NCBI RefSeq assembly: GCF_900091525.1
Contig: NZ_FMCU01000009.1
Span: 1 to 64,000 of the forward strand
Direction of reading: 5' to 3'
Origin: Micromonospora matsumotoense
GTDB taxonomy: Bacteria; Actinomycetota; Actinomycetes; Mycobacteriales; Micromonosporaceae
DNA length: 64,000 nt
The notes under the pieces were generated by a model, which ran no database searches, had not been told where the DNA came from, and saw only the letters and a list, made by a program, of their open reading frames with translations. Positions 16,493-24,058 of this stretch are shown one piece after another; within the stretch, counting starts at the first letter, position 1; each line of letters begins with the position of its first letter. The position numbers and the translations under genes are program-made.

Positions 16493-18166
16493 TTAGGCGG
16501 GGCGGCGGGACTGGACGATGCGGAAGCGGTTGGCCACGTAGGCGCCATCGGTGAGGGCGGCGTTGGCGGCCGGGTTCGCGCCGCTGCCGTGGAAGTCCGA
16601 GAAGGCGGCGGACTGGTTGACGAAGACCCCGCCGGTGAGGTTGGCCGACAGGTGCACCCCGACGTCGATCGCGGCGGCCTCGACGGCGTCCAGCACCGCC
16701 TCGTCGGTCGAGTAGACGGCGGCGGTCAGCGCGCCGGACTCCCCCACGGTCGCCCGCATGATCTCGATGCTGTGCGCGGTCGAGTCGGTGGCGATCACGA
16801 AGGAGATCGGCCCGAACCACTCCTGGCCGTACACCTCGGTGTCGGTGGCGGCGAGCTTGACCACCGTCGGCGTCCGGACCACCGCGTCGGGCAGCGCCGG
16901 GTGCGCGACGGTACGCGACTCCAGCACCGGCTGGCCGACCTTGGTGACCTCGTCGAGGCGCTCCAGCACCCCGTCGTTGACGATCGCGCCGGTCAGCTCG
17001 ACCCCCCGGGCGGGGTCGGCGGTGAGCTTGCCGATGGTGGCGGCGATGCCGGCGGCCACCTCGTCGAAGCTCCTGTGCCCCTGGTCGGTGGCGATGCCGG
17101 CGGTGGGGATCAGGATGTTCTGCGAGGTGGTGCACATCTGCCCGCTGTAGAGGGTCAGCGTGAAGCCCAGGTTGCGGCACATCCCGGCGAAGTCGTCGGT
17201 AGAGTCGATCACGACGGTGTTCAGGCCGGCCTTCTCGGTGTAGACCGCCGCCTGCCGGGCGTTGGCCTCCAGCCAGTCGCCGTACCCGGTGGAGCCGGTG
17301 AAGTCGACGATCTTCACGGCCGGGTGCAGGGCCAGCGTCGAGGCCAGCTTCTCGCCGGGGGCCTCGGGGGCGAGCAGCACCAGGTTGGGGTCGAAGCCGG
17401 CCTCCGCGAGCACCTCCCGGGCGTACCGCACAGTGATCGCCAGGGGCAGCACCGCGCGCGGGTGCGGCTTGACGACCACCGGGTTGCCGGTGACCAGCGA
17501 GGCGAACAGCCCGGGGTACGAGTTCCAGGTCGGGAAGGTGTTGCAGCCGATCACCAGGGCCACCCCGCGCGGCACCACGTGGAACGTCTTGGTCATCCGC
17601 AGCGGGTCGCCCTTGCCGGCGGCCTTCTCCCAGCCGGCCGTCCCGGGGTGCCGGGTCATCTCCGCGTACGCGTAGGCGAGCGCCTCCAGGGCCCGGTCCA
17701 GCGCGTGCGCGCCGCCGGCCTGGAAGGCCATCACGAACGCCTGCCCGCTGGTGAACTGCACCGCGTTGGCCAGCTCGAAGATGTGCCGGTGCAGCCGGGC
17801 GAGGATCTCCAGGCAGACCCCTACCCGGGCCTGCGGGCCGGCGTCGCGCCAGGCCGGCAGGGCGGCGGAGGCGGCGGCGACCGCCTCGTCCGCGCCCGGG
17901 TGCGGGTAGCGCACGTCCAGGGCCACCCCGAACGGGCTCGTCTCGGTGGCGACCCGGTCGCCCGTGCCCGGCTGGTCGAGCGGAAAATCACCACCGAGGT
18001 ACGCCTCGAAGGCGGCCTTCCCGTCGGCGGCGGCGGTCTCGCCGTACACCCGGGGGCTGGGCGATTCGGGGTAGGCGGACCAGTACCCGCGTTCCGTGAT
18101 CGCGGTCAGCGCGCGGTGCAGGGTGTCGGCGTGCCTGTCGTACAGCGGGTGCGGGGTCTCCGTCAT
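16493..18166 (-). CDS. paaN: Phenylacetic acid degradation protein PaaN (aldehyde dehydrogenase family)
   Basis: 557 residues. It starts MTETPHPLYDRHADTLHRAL, the N-terminus of actinobacterial PaaN, and shows the aldehyde-dehydrogenase core: VPRGVALVIGCNTFPTWNSY, VVVKPHPRAVLP, the NAD-binding FTGSTGYGDWL and the catalytic Cys segment SGQMCTTSQNI. In the phenylacetate pathway PaaN/PaaZ-type enzymes act on the ring-cleaved oxepin-CoA product; PaaN alone has the aldehyde dehydrogenase part without the hydratase. No other paa gene is nearby. The ATG at 18166 is preferred over 18178 because CATGAT ends 7 bp upstream. Confidence 0.85.
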   Translation of the reverse strand: MTETPHPLYDRHADTLHRALTAITERGYWSAYPESPSPRVYGETAAADGKAAFEAYLGGDFPLDQPGTGDRVATETSPFGVALDVRYPHPGADEAVAAASAALPAWRDAGPQARVGVCLEILARLHRHIFELANAVQFTSGQAFVMAFQAGGAHALDRALEALAYAYAEMTRHPGTAGWEKAAGKGDPLRMTKTFHVVPRGVALVIGCNTFPTWNSYPGLFASLVTGNPVVVKPHPRAVLPLAITVRYAREVLAEAGFDPNLVLLAPEAPGEKLASTLALHPAVKIVDFTGSTGYGDWLEANARQAAVYTEKAGLNTVVIDSTDDFAGMCRNLGFTLTLYSGQMCTTSQNILIPTAGIATDQGHRSFDEVAAGIAATIGKLTADPARGVELTGAIVNDGVLERLDEVTKVGQPVLESRTVAHPALPDAVVRTPTVVKLAATDTEVYGQEWFGPISFVIATDSTAHSIEIMRATVGESGALTAAVYSTDEAVLDAVEAAAIDVGVHLSANLTGGVFVNQSAAFSDFHGSGANPAANAALTDGAYVANRFRIVQSRRPA

Positions 18167-18218
18167 GCCCGCCATCATGCAACAGATGACGGCCAGATCA
18201 GTAGGGGCGTGTCACAGT

Positions 18219-19445
18219 TCAGATGGTCAGCTGCCACTCCGTGGACCCGGCCGCCGGCCGGAAGCCGAGCTGCTCGTTGATCGCGATCATGTGGCTGTTC
18301 GCCGCCGCGTTGTAGGTGTCGATCACCTGCAGCTCCGGCTCGTACGCCAGGGTGTGTGCGAGGTTCTCGGCCTTGCACAGCAGGCCGAGCCGGTGCCCCC
18401 GGTGCGCCGGGTCGACGATGGTGATCTGCTGCCAGGCGTGCCGGGTGGTGTTCGCGGCCAGGCTGAGCAGGCTCCACCCGACCAGCCGGCCGGACGCCTC
18501 GTGCACGGCGGCGACGCTGTACCGGCGGACCCCCCGCGCGTCCAGGGCCCGCTCGATGCCCCGGATCCGCTCGGCGTCCACCTGCTCCGGCTCCCACTCC
18601 AGATCCCCCATCGGCGCGTCGGCCAGCAGCCGGCCCTCCAGGTACGCGACGTCGGCGAGGTACTCCTCCGGGGGAAGGTCCCGCCAACGGACCGTGCGGT
18701 AGCCGGCGGCGGCCGAGCGCGCGTCGGCCAGCAGGGCCGCCAGCCGTCGCCGGTCGAGCGCGGCGACGTCGAGCCGACGGCGGACGTCGACCAGCGCCGC
18801 CTTCGCGCCGAGCGCCGCCGCGAAGGCCGCCCCGGCCAGCTCCCCGCCCGGCCCGCCCGGCATGTCCCTGCCCGACTCGCCCGGTGCTTCCCGGCCCGAC
18901 TCACCCGAAGCTTCCCCGCCCAGGTTGTCCGGCGCTTCCCGGCCCGACTCACCCGGGGCTTCCCCGCCCAGGTCGCCGCGTGTTTCCCGGCGCGGTTCGC
19001 CGCGTGTTTCCCCGCCCAGGTCGCCGCGTGTTTCCCGGCGCGGTTCGCCGGGCCCTTCCGCACCCGGCAGGGCGGCCACGGCGGAGCCGACCACCCGCTT
19101 GCGGCCGGCCTCCCGGAGCAGCTCCCGGGCGTGCGCGAACAGCGCCCGGCCTACCCCTCTACGCCGGTACGCCGGGTCCACCACCAGCTCGATACTGGCG
19201 TTCTCGGTGTTCTCCCACAGATGCAGGTTGATCCGGACCCAGCCGACGGGCACCCCGTCGAGGTGCGCCACCGACCAGCGGGTGTCGATGCCGGGCATCG
19301 GATGCCGCAACGGCGCCTCGAACCGACGCCGACACAGCGGCGGCAGGTCGGGCGCGTCCATCGCCTCGGCCGTGGCCGCGATCCGGTAGGCCGCGTCGAG
19401 GGTCGGCTGGTCGGTCGGATCGAGTGCCGCGATGTACAGGTCCAC
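18219..19445 (-). CDS. Tandem-GNAT acetyltransferase with repeat linker
   Basis: 408 residues from a GTG. The first GNAT domain (about 1-130) has VDPAYRRRGVGRALFAHA; the second (about 245-405) has IVDPAHRGHRLGLLCKAEN and ends NAAANSHMIAINEQLGFRPA. Between them lies an insert of eight exact 24-bp units (18858-19049) encoding Gly/Glu/Arg octads such as GEPRRETR and GESGREAP, a flexible, highly charged linker. The two-domain layout resembles mycothiol synthase MshD, but the substrate is undetermined. The start is 26 bp from a strong hairpin (19471-19502). Confidence 0.75.
   Translation of the reverse strand: MDLYIAALDPTDQPTLDAAYRIAATAEAMDAPDLPPLCRRRFEAPLRHPMPGIDTRWSVAHLDGVPVGWVRINLHLWENTENASIELVVDPAYRRRGVGRALFAHARELLREAGRKRVVGSAVAALPGAEGPGEPRRETRGDLGGETRGEPRRETRGDLGGEAPGESGREAPDNLGGEASGESGREAPGESGRDMPGGPGGELAGAAFAAALGAKAALVDVRRRLDVAALDRRRLAALLADARSAAAGYRTVRWRDLPPEEYLADVAYLEGRLLADAPMGDLEWEPEQVDAERIRGIERALDARGVRRYSVAAVHEASGRLVGWSLLSLAANTTRHAWQQITIVDPAHRGHRLGLLCKAENLAHTLAYEPELQVIDTYNAAANSHMIAINEQLGFRPAAGSTEWQLTI
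18858..19049 (-). repeat. In-frame minisatellite, 8 x 24 bp
   Basis: Eight 24-bp units without a frameshift, arranged partly as 48-bp pairs. Copy number could change without breaking the reading frame. Confidence 0.85.
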
Positions 19446-19470
19446 GCCGCGAGTCTTCCGGCGTACGACG

Positions 19471-19502
19471 AAGGGGGCCAGCGGATTTCCGCTGGCCCCC
19501 TT
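19471..19502. terminator. 14-bp perfect hairpin
   Basis: AAGGGGGCCAGCGG with its complement around a 4-nt loop; followed on the minus strand by TTCGTCG. It is the 3' end of the RNA candidate and lies 26 bp before a GTG start. Confidence 0.65.
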
Positions 19503-19602
19503 GCACGTTGGTCGGGAGGGACGTTCGCACAACGCCTCCGGCGTTGGGTCGCAAGAACTTGAAAAGTCTCCGGCGAAAGCCCTCCCGCACGGAGCATCTT
19601 GC
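19471..19602 (-). ncRNA. Candidate structured RNA, terminated just before the tandem-GNAT gene
   Basis: On the minus strand the segment can form: GCAAGA/UCUUGC (19597-19602 with 19551-19556), inside it CUCCG/CGGAG (19590-19594 with 19568-19572), a 7-bp triloop hairpin (19530-19546), an 8-bp CGGGAGGG/CCCUCCCG pairing between the loop of the second helix (19580-19587) and a downstream segment (19513-19520), which makes a pseudoknot, and a final 14-bp terminator stem (19471-19502). I recognise no known riboswitch. It could be an attenuating leader of the GNAT gene or an independent small RNA; its 5' end is not defined and may reach about 19670. Confidence 0.45.
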
Positions 19603-19729
19603 GCTGTCCGGTTCCTGCCGTCAAGTCCTTCCCTGCGGGTTTTCGCCACTCACCGCGAAATTCCGGTCACCCAGAGATCCACTCCGCCCAGACGGCGCCC
19701 CGGTCGCGATGATCAACACAACTGGGCCG

Positions 19730-19765
19730 AAAAGGCGGTGTCCCGGCCGGCTGACACCGCATTTT
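19730..19765. terminator. Bidirectional terminator with T-runs on both sides
   Basis: GCGGTGTC/GACACCGC (19735-19742 / 19753-19760), flanked by AAAA on the left and TTTT on the right, so it reads as a stem plus T-run on either strand. It separates the thrC side from the RNA candidate. Confidence 0.6.
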
Positions 19766-19829
19766 GCGCCCAAGCGAGTCGATCACGCCCGCCCGACCCG
19801 TAGCGCGAGCCGCACCCGGACGCCCCCAC

Positions 19830-20052
19830 CGCGGACGGGCACCGCGGGCACGCACCGCGGACGGGCACCGCGGACACGCACCGCAGACGGCCCGCCGCGG
19901 GCGCGCATCGCGGACGGCCGCACCGCGGGCGCGCACTGCGGGACGGCCGCACCGCGGGCGCGCACTGCGGGACGGCCGCACCGCGGGGGCGCACTGCGGA
20001 CGGGCGCACCGCGGGCGCGCACTGCGGACGGCCGCACCGCAGATGCCCGCAC
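19830..20052. repeat. GC-rich minisatellite downstream of thrC
   Basis: About four 13-bp units (CGCGGACGGGCAC type) expand into about five 28-29-bp units (CGCGGGCGCGCACTGCGGGACGGCCGCAC type, two of them adjacent and identical), plus a degenerate end. It lies between the thrC stop and the terminator at 19.75 kb. I see no ORF with family resemblance in it. Confidence 0.8.
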
Positions 20053-20077
20053 GGGCGGGCGTCACGTCATGGACGGG

Positions 20078-21364
20078 TCAGGAGAGGAGGCCGGCGTCGC
20101 GGGCGGCGCGCAGGGACGGCTTGATCCGGTGGGTGGGGCCGACCTCACCAGCGACCGCGTCGATGGTCTTCAGGCCCTCGCCGGTGTTGAAGACGACCGT
20201 CTCGGCGGTCGGGTCGAGCTTGCCGGACTCGACGAGCTTGCGCAGCACCGCCACGGTCACCCCGCCGGCCGTCTCGGCGAAGACGCCGGTGGTCCGGGCC
20301 AGCAGCCGGATGCCGGCGCGGATCTCGTCGTCGTCGACGTACTCCATCCAGCCACCGGTCCGGCGCACCGCCTCCAGGGCGTACAGGCCGGCGGCCGGGT
20401 CGCCGATGTTGAGCGACTTGGCGATGCCGGTCGGCCGGACCGGGGTGATGGTGTCGGTGTCGGCGTGCAGGGCGGCGGCGATCGGGTTGCAGCCGGCCGA
20501 CTGGGCGCCGAACACCTTCCAGCCCTCGGCGGGCGCCTCGACCAGACCGATCTCCACCAGTTCGGTGAACGCCTTGTCGATCTTGGTGAGCAGTTCACCG
20601 GAGGCCATCGGGATGACCACCTGGGCGGGAATCCGCCAGCCGAGTTGCTCGGCCACCTCGTACCCGAGGGTCTTGGAACCCTCGGCGTAGTACGGCCGGA
20701 CGTTGACGTTGACGAAGGCGGTGTCCTCGAACTCGTCGGTCTCCACCAGTTCGCCGCAGAGCCGGTTCACGTCGTCGTACGAGCCGTCGATGGCGACCAG
20801 GTCGCCGCCGTAGACGGCGGTCGTGATCACCTTGCCCTGCTCCAGGTCGCCGGGGATGAAGACCACCGACGGCACTCCGGCGCGGGCGGCGTGGGCGGCC
20901 ACCGAGTTGGCCAGGTTGCCGGTCGAGGCACAGGCGAACCGCTGGAAGCCGAGCGCCCGCGCGGCGGTCAGCGCCACCGAGACGACCCGGTCCTTGAACG
21001 AGTGGGTCGGGTTGGCGCTGTCGTCCTTGATCCACAGCGGCGCGCTGATGCCCAGTTCGGCGGCGAGGTTCGGGGCCGCCACCAACGGGGTGAGCCCCGG
21101 GTCGAGGGTGACCCGGGTGGCCGGGTCCTGGCCGGCGGGCAGGAGCGCGGCGTACCGCCAGATGTTCTGTGGGCCGGCCTCGATCTGCTCCCGGGTGACG
21201 GTGGCCAGCGCGGCGGTGTCGTAGTCGACCTCCAGCGGGCCGAAACACTCGTAACAGGCGTGCTGCGCGGCGAGCGGGTAGCGGGCGGAGCAGGCGCGGC
21301 AGACCAGGGCGCGGGCGGGGCTGGCGGTGGTGTCGATACCAGGGGCGGCGAGCGTCGACGTCAT
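20078..21364 (-). CDS. thrC: Threonine synthase
   Basis: 428 residues. An N-terminal zinc-ribbon-like start (LVCRACSARYPLAAQHACYECFGPLEVDYD) is followed by the PLP fold: DDSANPTHSFKDR holds the Schiff-base Lys, and STGNLANSVAAHAARAG, GSKTLGYEVAEQLGW and NTGEGLKT are typical of this enzyme class. It converts O-phosphohomoserine to threonine. It stands alone, without hom or thrB. An SD-like GAGAGG lies 8 nt before the ATG and is part of the P1 helix of an S-box aptamer, so expression should fall when SAM is high. Confidence 0.95.
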   Translation of the reverse strand: MTSTLAAPGIDTTASPARALVCRACSARYPLAAQHACYECFGPLEVDYDTAALATVTREQIEAGPQNIWRYAALLPAGQDPATRVTLDPGLTPLVAAPNLAAELGISAPLWIKDDSANPTHSFKDRVVSVALTAARALGFQRFACASTGNLANSVAAHAARAGVPSVVFIPGDLEQGKVITTAVYGGDLVAIDGSYDDVNRLCGELVETDEFEDTAFVNVNVRPYYAEGSKTLGYEVAEQLGWRIPAQVVIPMASGELLTKIDKAFTELVEIGLVEAPAEGWKVFGAQSAGCNPIAAALHADTDTITPVRPTGIAKSLNIGDPAAGLYALEAVRRTGGWMEYVDDDEIRAGIRLLARTTGVFAETAGGVTVAVLRKLVESGKLDPTAETVVFNTGEGLKTIDAVAGEVGPTHRIKPSLRAARDAGLLS

Positions 21365-21375
21365 GTCGGATTCCT

Positions 21376-21507
21376 CTCATCTTTCCCCGCATCGCACCCT
21401 GCGGCGGGGACGGAATTGGCACCTGCCCCGCGGGACGCTCAGCGATGAGCGCGCGGGGTGGTTGCCGGGGCGTCGTCGGGCCGTATCCCTCAGCCCCTCT
21501 GGATGAG
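21376..21507 (-). promoter_or_regulatory. SAM riboswitch (S-box family)
   Basis: The minus strand shows the S-box order: CTCATCCAGAGGGGCTGAGG (P1 5' strand and P2), GGCCC...GACGACGCCCCGGCAACC, then GGTGCCAATTCC and GATGAG closing P1 (21376-21381 with 21502-21507). The family binds S-adenosylmethionine. The 3' P1 strand shares GAG with the SD GAGAGG (21373-21378), which predicts control at translation initiation. Confidence 0.9.
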
Positions 21508-21526
21508 GTATGTAGTTGTGCCACCG

Positions 21527-21532
21527 AGTCTA
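21527..21532 (-). promoter_or_regulatory. -10 box for the thrC riboswitch transcript
   Basis: TAGACT ends about 20 bp before the P1 5' strand; no good -35 is visible. Confidence 0.4.
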
Positions 21533-21810
21533 GGCAGCTTCGCGGCCATCGCCCAGCCCGCTTCCCACGGTGTGAACCACCCGCTCGGCGGCGGTTCGCC
21601 GGCAGCGCCGACAGCCATTGATGTTTCGGGCAAGTTTCCAGCTCAGTACGCCCGCCCGCGCGCCGCGGAGCCGCCCGCACGCCGGCCCCCCGGTCGGCCC
21701 CTGACCGCGCTCCGACAGGCCGGTACGGGACGGCCGTCGAGCCGATGACCGACATTGCCATCGATCAGTACGGTGCGGGAGATCTGACGTCGAGAGAGGA
21801 CCCCCCGCCC

Positions 21811-22533
21811 ATGCGACGGATCCCGTCGAGCCTTGCGACCCTCACCCTGGTCTGCCTGCTGACCGCCGCCTGCGGGGGTGAGCAGGGCGGAACGGACGGG
21901 GCAGCGCCCACGGCCGGCCCGTCCACCGGGCCGTCCACCGCCTCGGTGCTCAGTGCCGCCTCCCCCGAGGAGACTCCCACCGAGGCGGAGTCGTCGCCGG
22001 AGGCGAAGGCCGCCCCCACCACCGCGCCGGCTGTCGCCCCGACCACCGCCGCCGCCCCGGTCAAGGCCCCGTTGACCTGCGCCCATCTGGCGGAGGCCCG
22101 CATCGGCAGCAGCAAGACGCCCTACAACGGCTACCCGGACTACCTGCCGCTGGCCGGGGGGCAGTGGTCCGGCGAGGACGGGGCCACCGTGACGCTCCAG
22201 AAGCCCTGTGGCATCGGCGACATGGACGGCGACGGCGCGGAGGACGCGGTGGGCGCGGTGGCGGTCAACTCCGGGGGCAGCGGCACCTTCTACACGCTCG
22301 CGGCGTGGCGCAACAGCGGTGGCCTGCCGGTGTTCCGGGCACTGACCGACCTCGGGGACCGGACCCCGGTCGTCTCGATCAGCGTGGCCGGACGCAAAGC
22401 CACAGTGGTCTGGCTCACCCGCAGCCCCAGCCGGGGCATGGCCGAGCTGGACATCAAGCGGACGTCGGTCTTCAAGCTCTCCGGCTCCACTCTCACCGAG
22501 GTGAGCCACACCGACGCCCCTTACAACCCCTGA
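21811..22533 (+). CDS. Putative lipoprotein
   Basis: 240 residues. A signal peptide with lipobox (LLTAAC) near residue 20 is followed by a long Ala/Thr/Pro-rich linker (about 25-85) and a globular domain with CAHLAEARIGSSK, KPCGIGDMDGDGAEDAVG (two Cys, and an EF-hand-like or FG-GAP-like Asp-rich loop) and YTLAAWRNSGGLP. The DMDGDGAED motif suggests calcium binding or an integrin-like repeat; function unknown. SD GAGAGAGGA lies 10 nt upstream of the ATG. The strong terminator 22540-22577 follows. Confidence 0.75.
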   Translation: MRRIPSSLATLTLVCLLTAACGGEQGGTDGAAPTAGPSTGPSTASVLSAASPEETPTEAESSPEAKAAPTTAPAVAPTTAAAPVKAPLTCAHLAEARIGSSKTPYNGYPDYLPLAGGQWSGEDGATVTLQKPCGIGDMDGDGAEDAVGAVAVNSGGSGTFYTLAAWRNSGGLPVFRALTDLGDRTPVVSISVAGRKATVVWLTRSPSRGMAELDIKRTSVFKLSGSTLTEVSHTDAPYNP

Positions 22534-22539
22534 CCGGAA

Positions 22540-22577
22540 GCGTCGCCGGAGCCTCCTCGTCGAGGCTCCGGCGACGC
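22540..22577. terminator. Bidirectional terminator, 16-bp stem
   Basis: GCGTCGCCGGAGCCTC pairs perfectly with 22562-22577 around a 6-nt loop, between two converging genes. Confidence 0.9.
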
Positions 22578-22586
22578 GTCAGTGCG

Positions 22587-23036
22587 TCAGGCCGGCACCG
22601 AGCTGGGTACGGCCGCCGGTGCCGACGGGGCCTCGGCGCTCCGGCGGGCGAGCAGCGTGTCGAGCGCCCAGGAGCCCGGGCCGAGCACCGTGATCAGCAG
22701 GAACGACCAGCAGAAGAGCGCCGACAGCTCGCCCCCGTTGCGCAGCGGCAGCAGGTCCTGCGGCTGGTGCACCACGAAGTAGGCGTACGCCATCGAGCCG
22801 GACGCGAGCAGCGCGGCGGGTCGGGTGAAGAGCCCGGCCAGCACCAGCGCGCCGCAGACCAGCTGGATCAATGCGGCCCACCAGCCGGGCCAGGCCCCGA
22901 CCGGGACAGCCTTGCCGGTCATGGGGCTGCCGCCGAACAACCCGAAGACCGAGGACAGGCCGTGCAGCATGAACAGCAGGCCGATGACGATGCGGTACAG
23001 CGACAGAGTCGGCCCGCCGAGCCGAGAGACGTTCAT
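22587..23036 (-). CDS. DoxX-family membrane protein
   Basis: 149 residues with four hydrophobic helices. The DoxX pattern is clear: LYRIVIGLLFMLHGLSSVFGLFGG at the N-terminus, GWWAALIQLVCGALVLAGLFTRPAAL in the middle and SFLLITVLGPGSWALD near the end. DoxX/DoxD-type proteins are small membrane oxidoreductase components of varied role, some forming complexes with sulfurtransferases or superoxide dismutase in mycobacteria; no such partner is adjacent. SD GGAGG lies 5-9 nt before the ATG, which decides this start over upstream codons. Confidence 0.88.
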   Translation of the reverse strand: MNVSRLGGPTLSLYRIVIGLLFMLHGLSSVFGLFGGSPMTGKAVPVGAWPGWWAALIQLVCGALVLAGLFTRPAALLASGSMAYAYFVVHQPQDLLPLRNGGELSALFCWSFLLITVLGPGSWALDTLLARRSAEAPSAPAAVPSSVPA

Positions 23037-24058
23037 GGGAACCTCCATGGAAGGGATTAACTCCCACCCATGATGAGGCATCGAAGCGCTTAAATCGATA
23101 AAAACTTTGCTGCCGGGAAGATCCCGCTGCGAAACAGTACCTCACCCCCACCTCCGGGGTCGCCCCGCCGTCGCACTGACACCGGAACCCAGGGCCACAC
23201 CGGGCGTACGGGCCGGTGACCGTGCCGTCGTTCACCCGTCGCCAACGGCCGCCGCCGCCAGCCCGCCAGGCGCGCGAACGTAATGATTGTTAACTATGAA
23301 TTAACTGTCATCAAATTCATATGCCAAGTTTATACAGAATGAATATGCGCACAATTCGCGTGGGCTCATACGGAGATCCCTCCGGGCGGTCCGGATCGCC
23401 CGACGGGTCGACCGGACCACACCCACACCACCGGCTGCGGAACCCACCCGGTCCCACCTCGGGGCCCGGCCCCGGGCACACCACCACCGCGCCGCTCGAC
23501 CATGATGCAAGTTTCCGCTGTTCAGGGCGGCCAACACGCCTCCGGGCCCACCTCCACCGGCGGCACCCCGAGCACCGCCGGGGACCGATGCCGCCCATCC
23601 CGGCCCGCGCGCCGACCCGGACGACGGCGGCCGATTGGCGCGATATACCCGCGACACCCCGAACGCCCCACCCATCAGCAATTTCCGCTGGTGCCCGTTC
23701 GGTGCGCCTCGACACGCAATCCGACAATCATCCACCGCGTCGGACAGCAGACCTGCCGGTTCAAAAATCCTTAACAAGTTCTACCGCGATAACAGCAGCC
23801 GTAATCCGTTAGCCTCATCACCACGTTGCTCCCGGAATTGCGGCGCCCACCCTCGAATTCACCCACCAGGCCCCGCTCCACCAGGCCGGACAGTCATCTC
23901 GATCCGGCAATCTTCATTCCTATTGGTCGATGCATTCTTGGGCTTTACCTGCGATTCCGTGCGCCATGTTGATGAACCATCCCCCTGGTCGAGAGCGGTC
24001 CGGACCACCCCATCCCGGCTACCGCAAGCTCGACTGATTGTTCACGGAAAGGACCATC
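23037..24058. other. 1-kb gene-poor, A+T-richer region
   Basis: I see no credible gene. A+T-rich pockets occur at about 23280-23360 and 23740-23960, both unusual in this DNA. Open frames on both strands (for example 23301-23777 minus) lack an SD, family resemblance and normal composition. At the right end GGAAAGG precedes the next gene's GTG. Confidence 0.55.

Noticed and set aside
19503..19670. N-terminal extension of the tandem-GNAT protein through this segment
   Set aside because: The extended frame passes through a strong terminator-like hairpin, has no SD and adds residues not seen in GNAT proteins; the GTG at 19445 gives a normal GNAT start.
19830..20052. CRISPR-like array downstream of thrC
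   Set aside because: Units lack unique spacers; they are contiguous near-identical minisatellite units.
23301..23777. A 158-codon minus-strand ORF in the gene-poor region
   Set aside because: No SD, no conserved motif, odd composition, and it overlaps other frames of equal quality.
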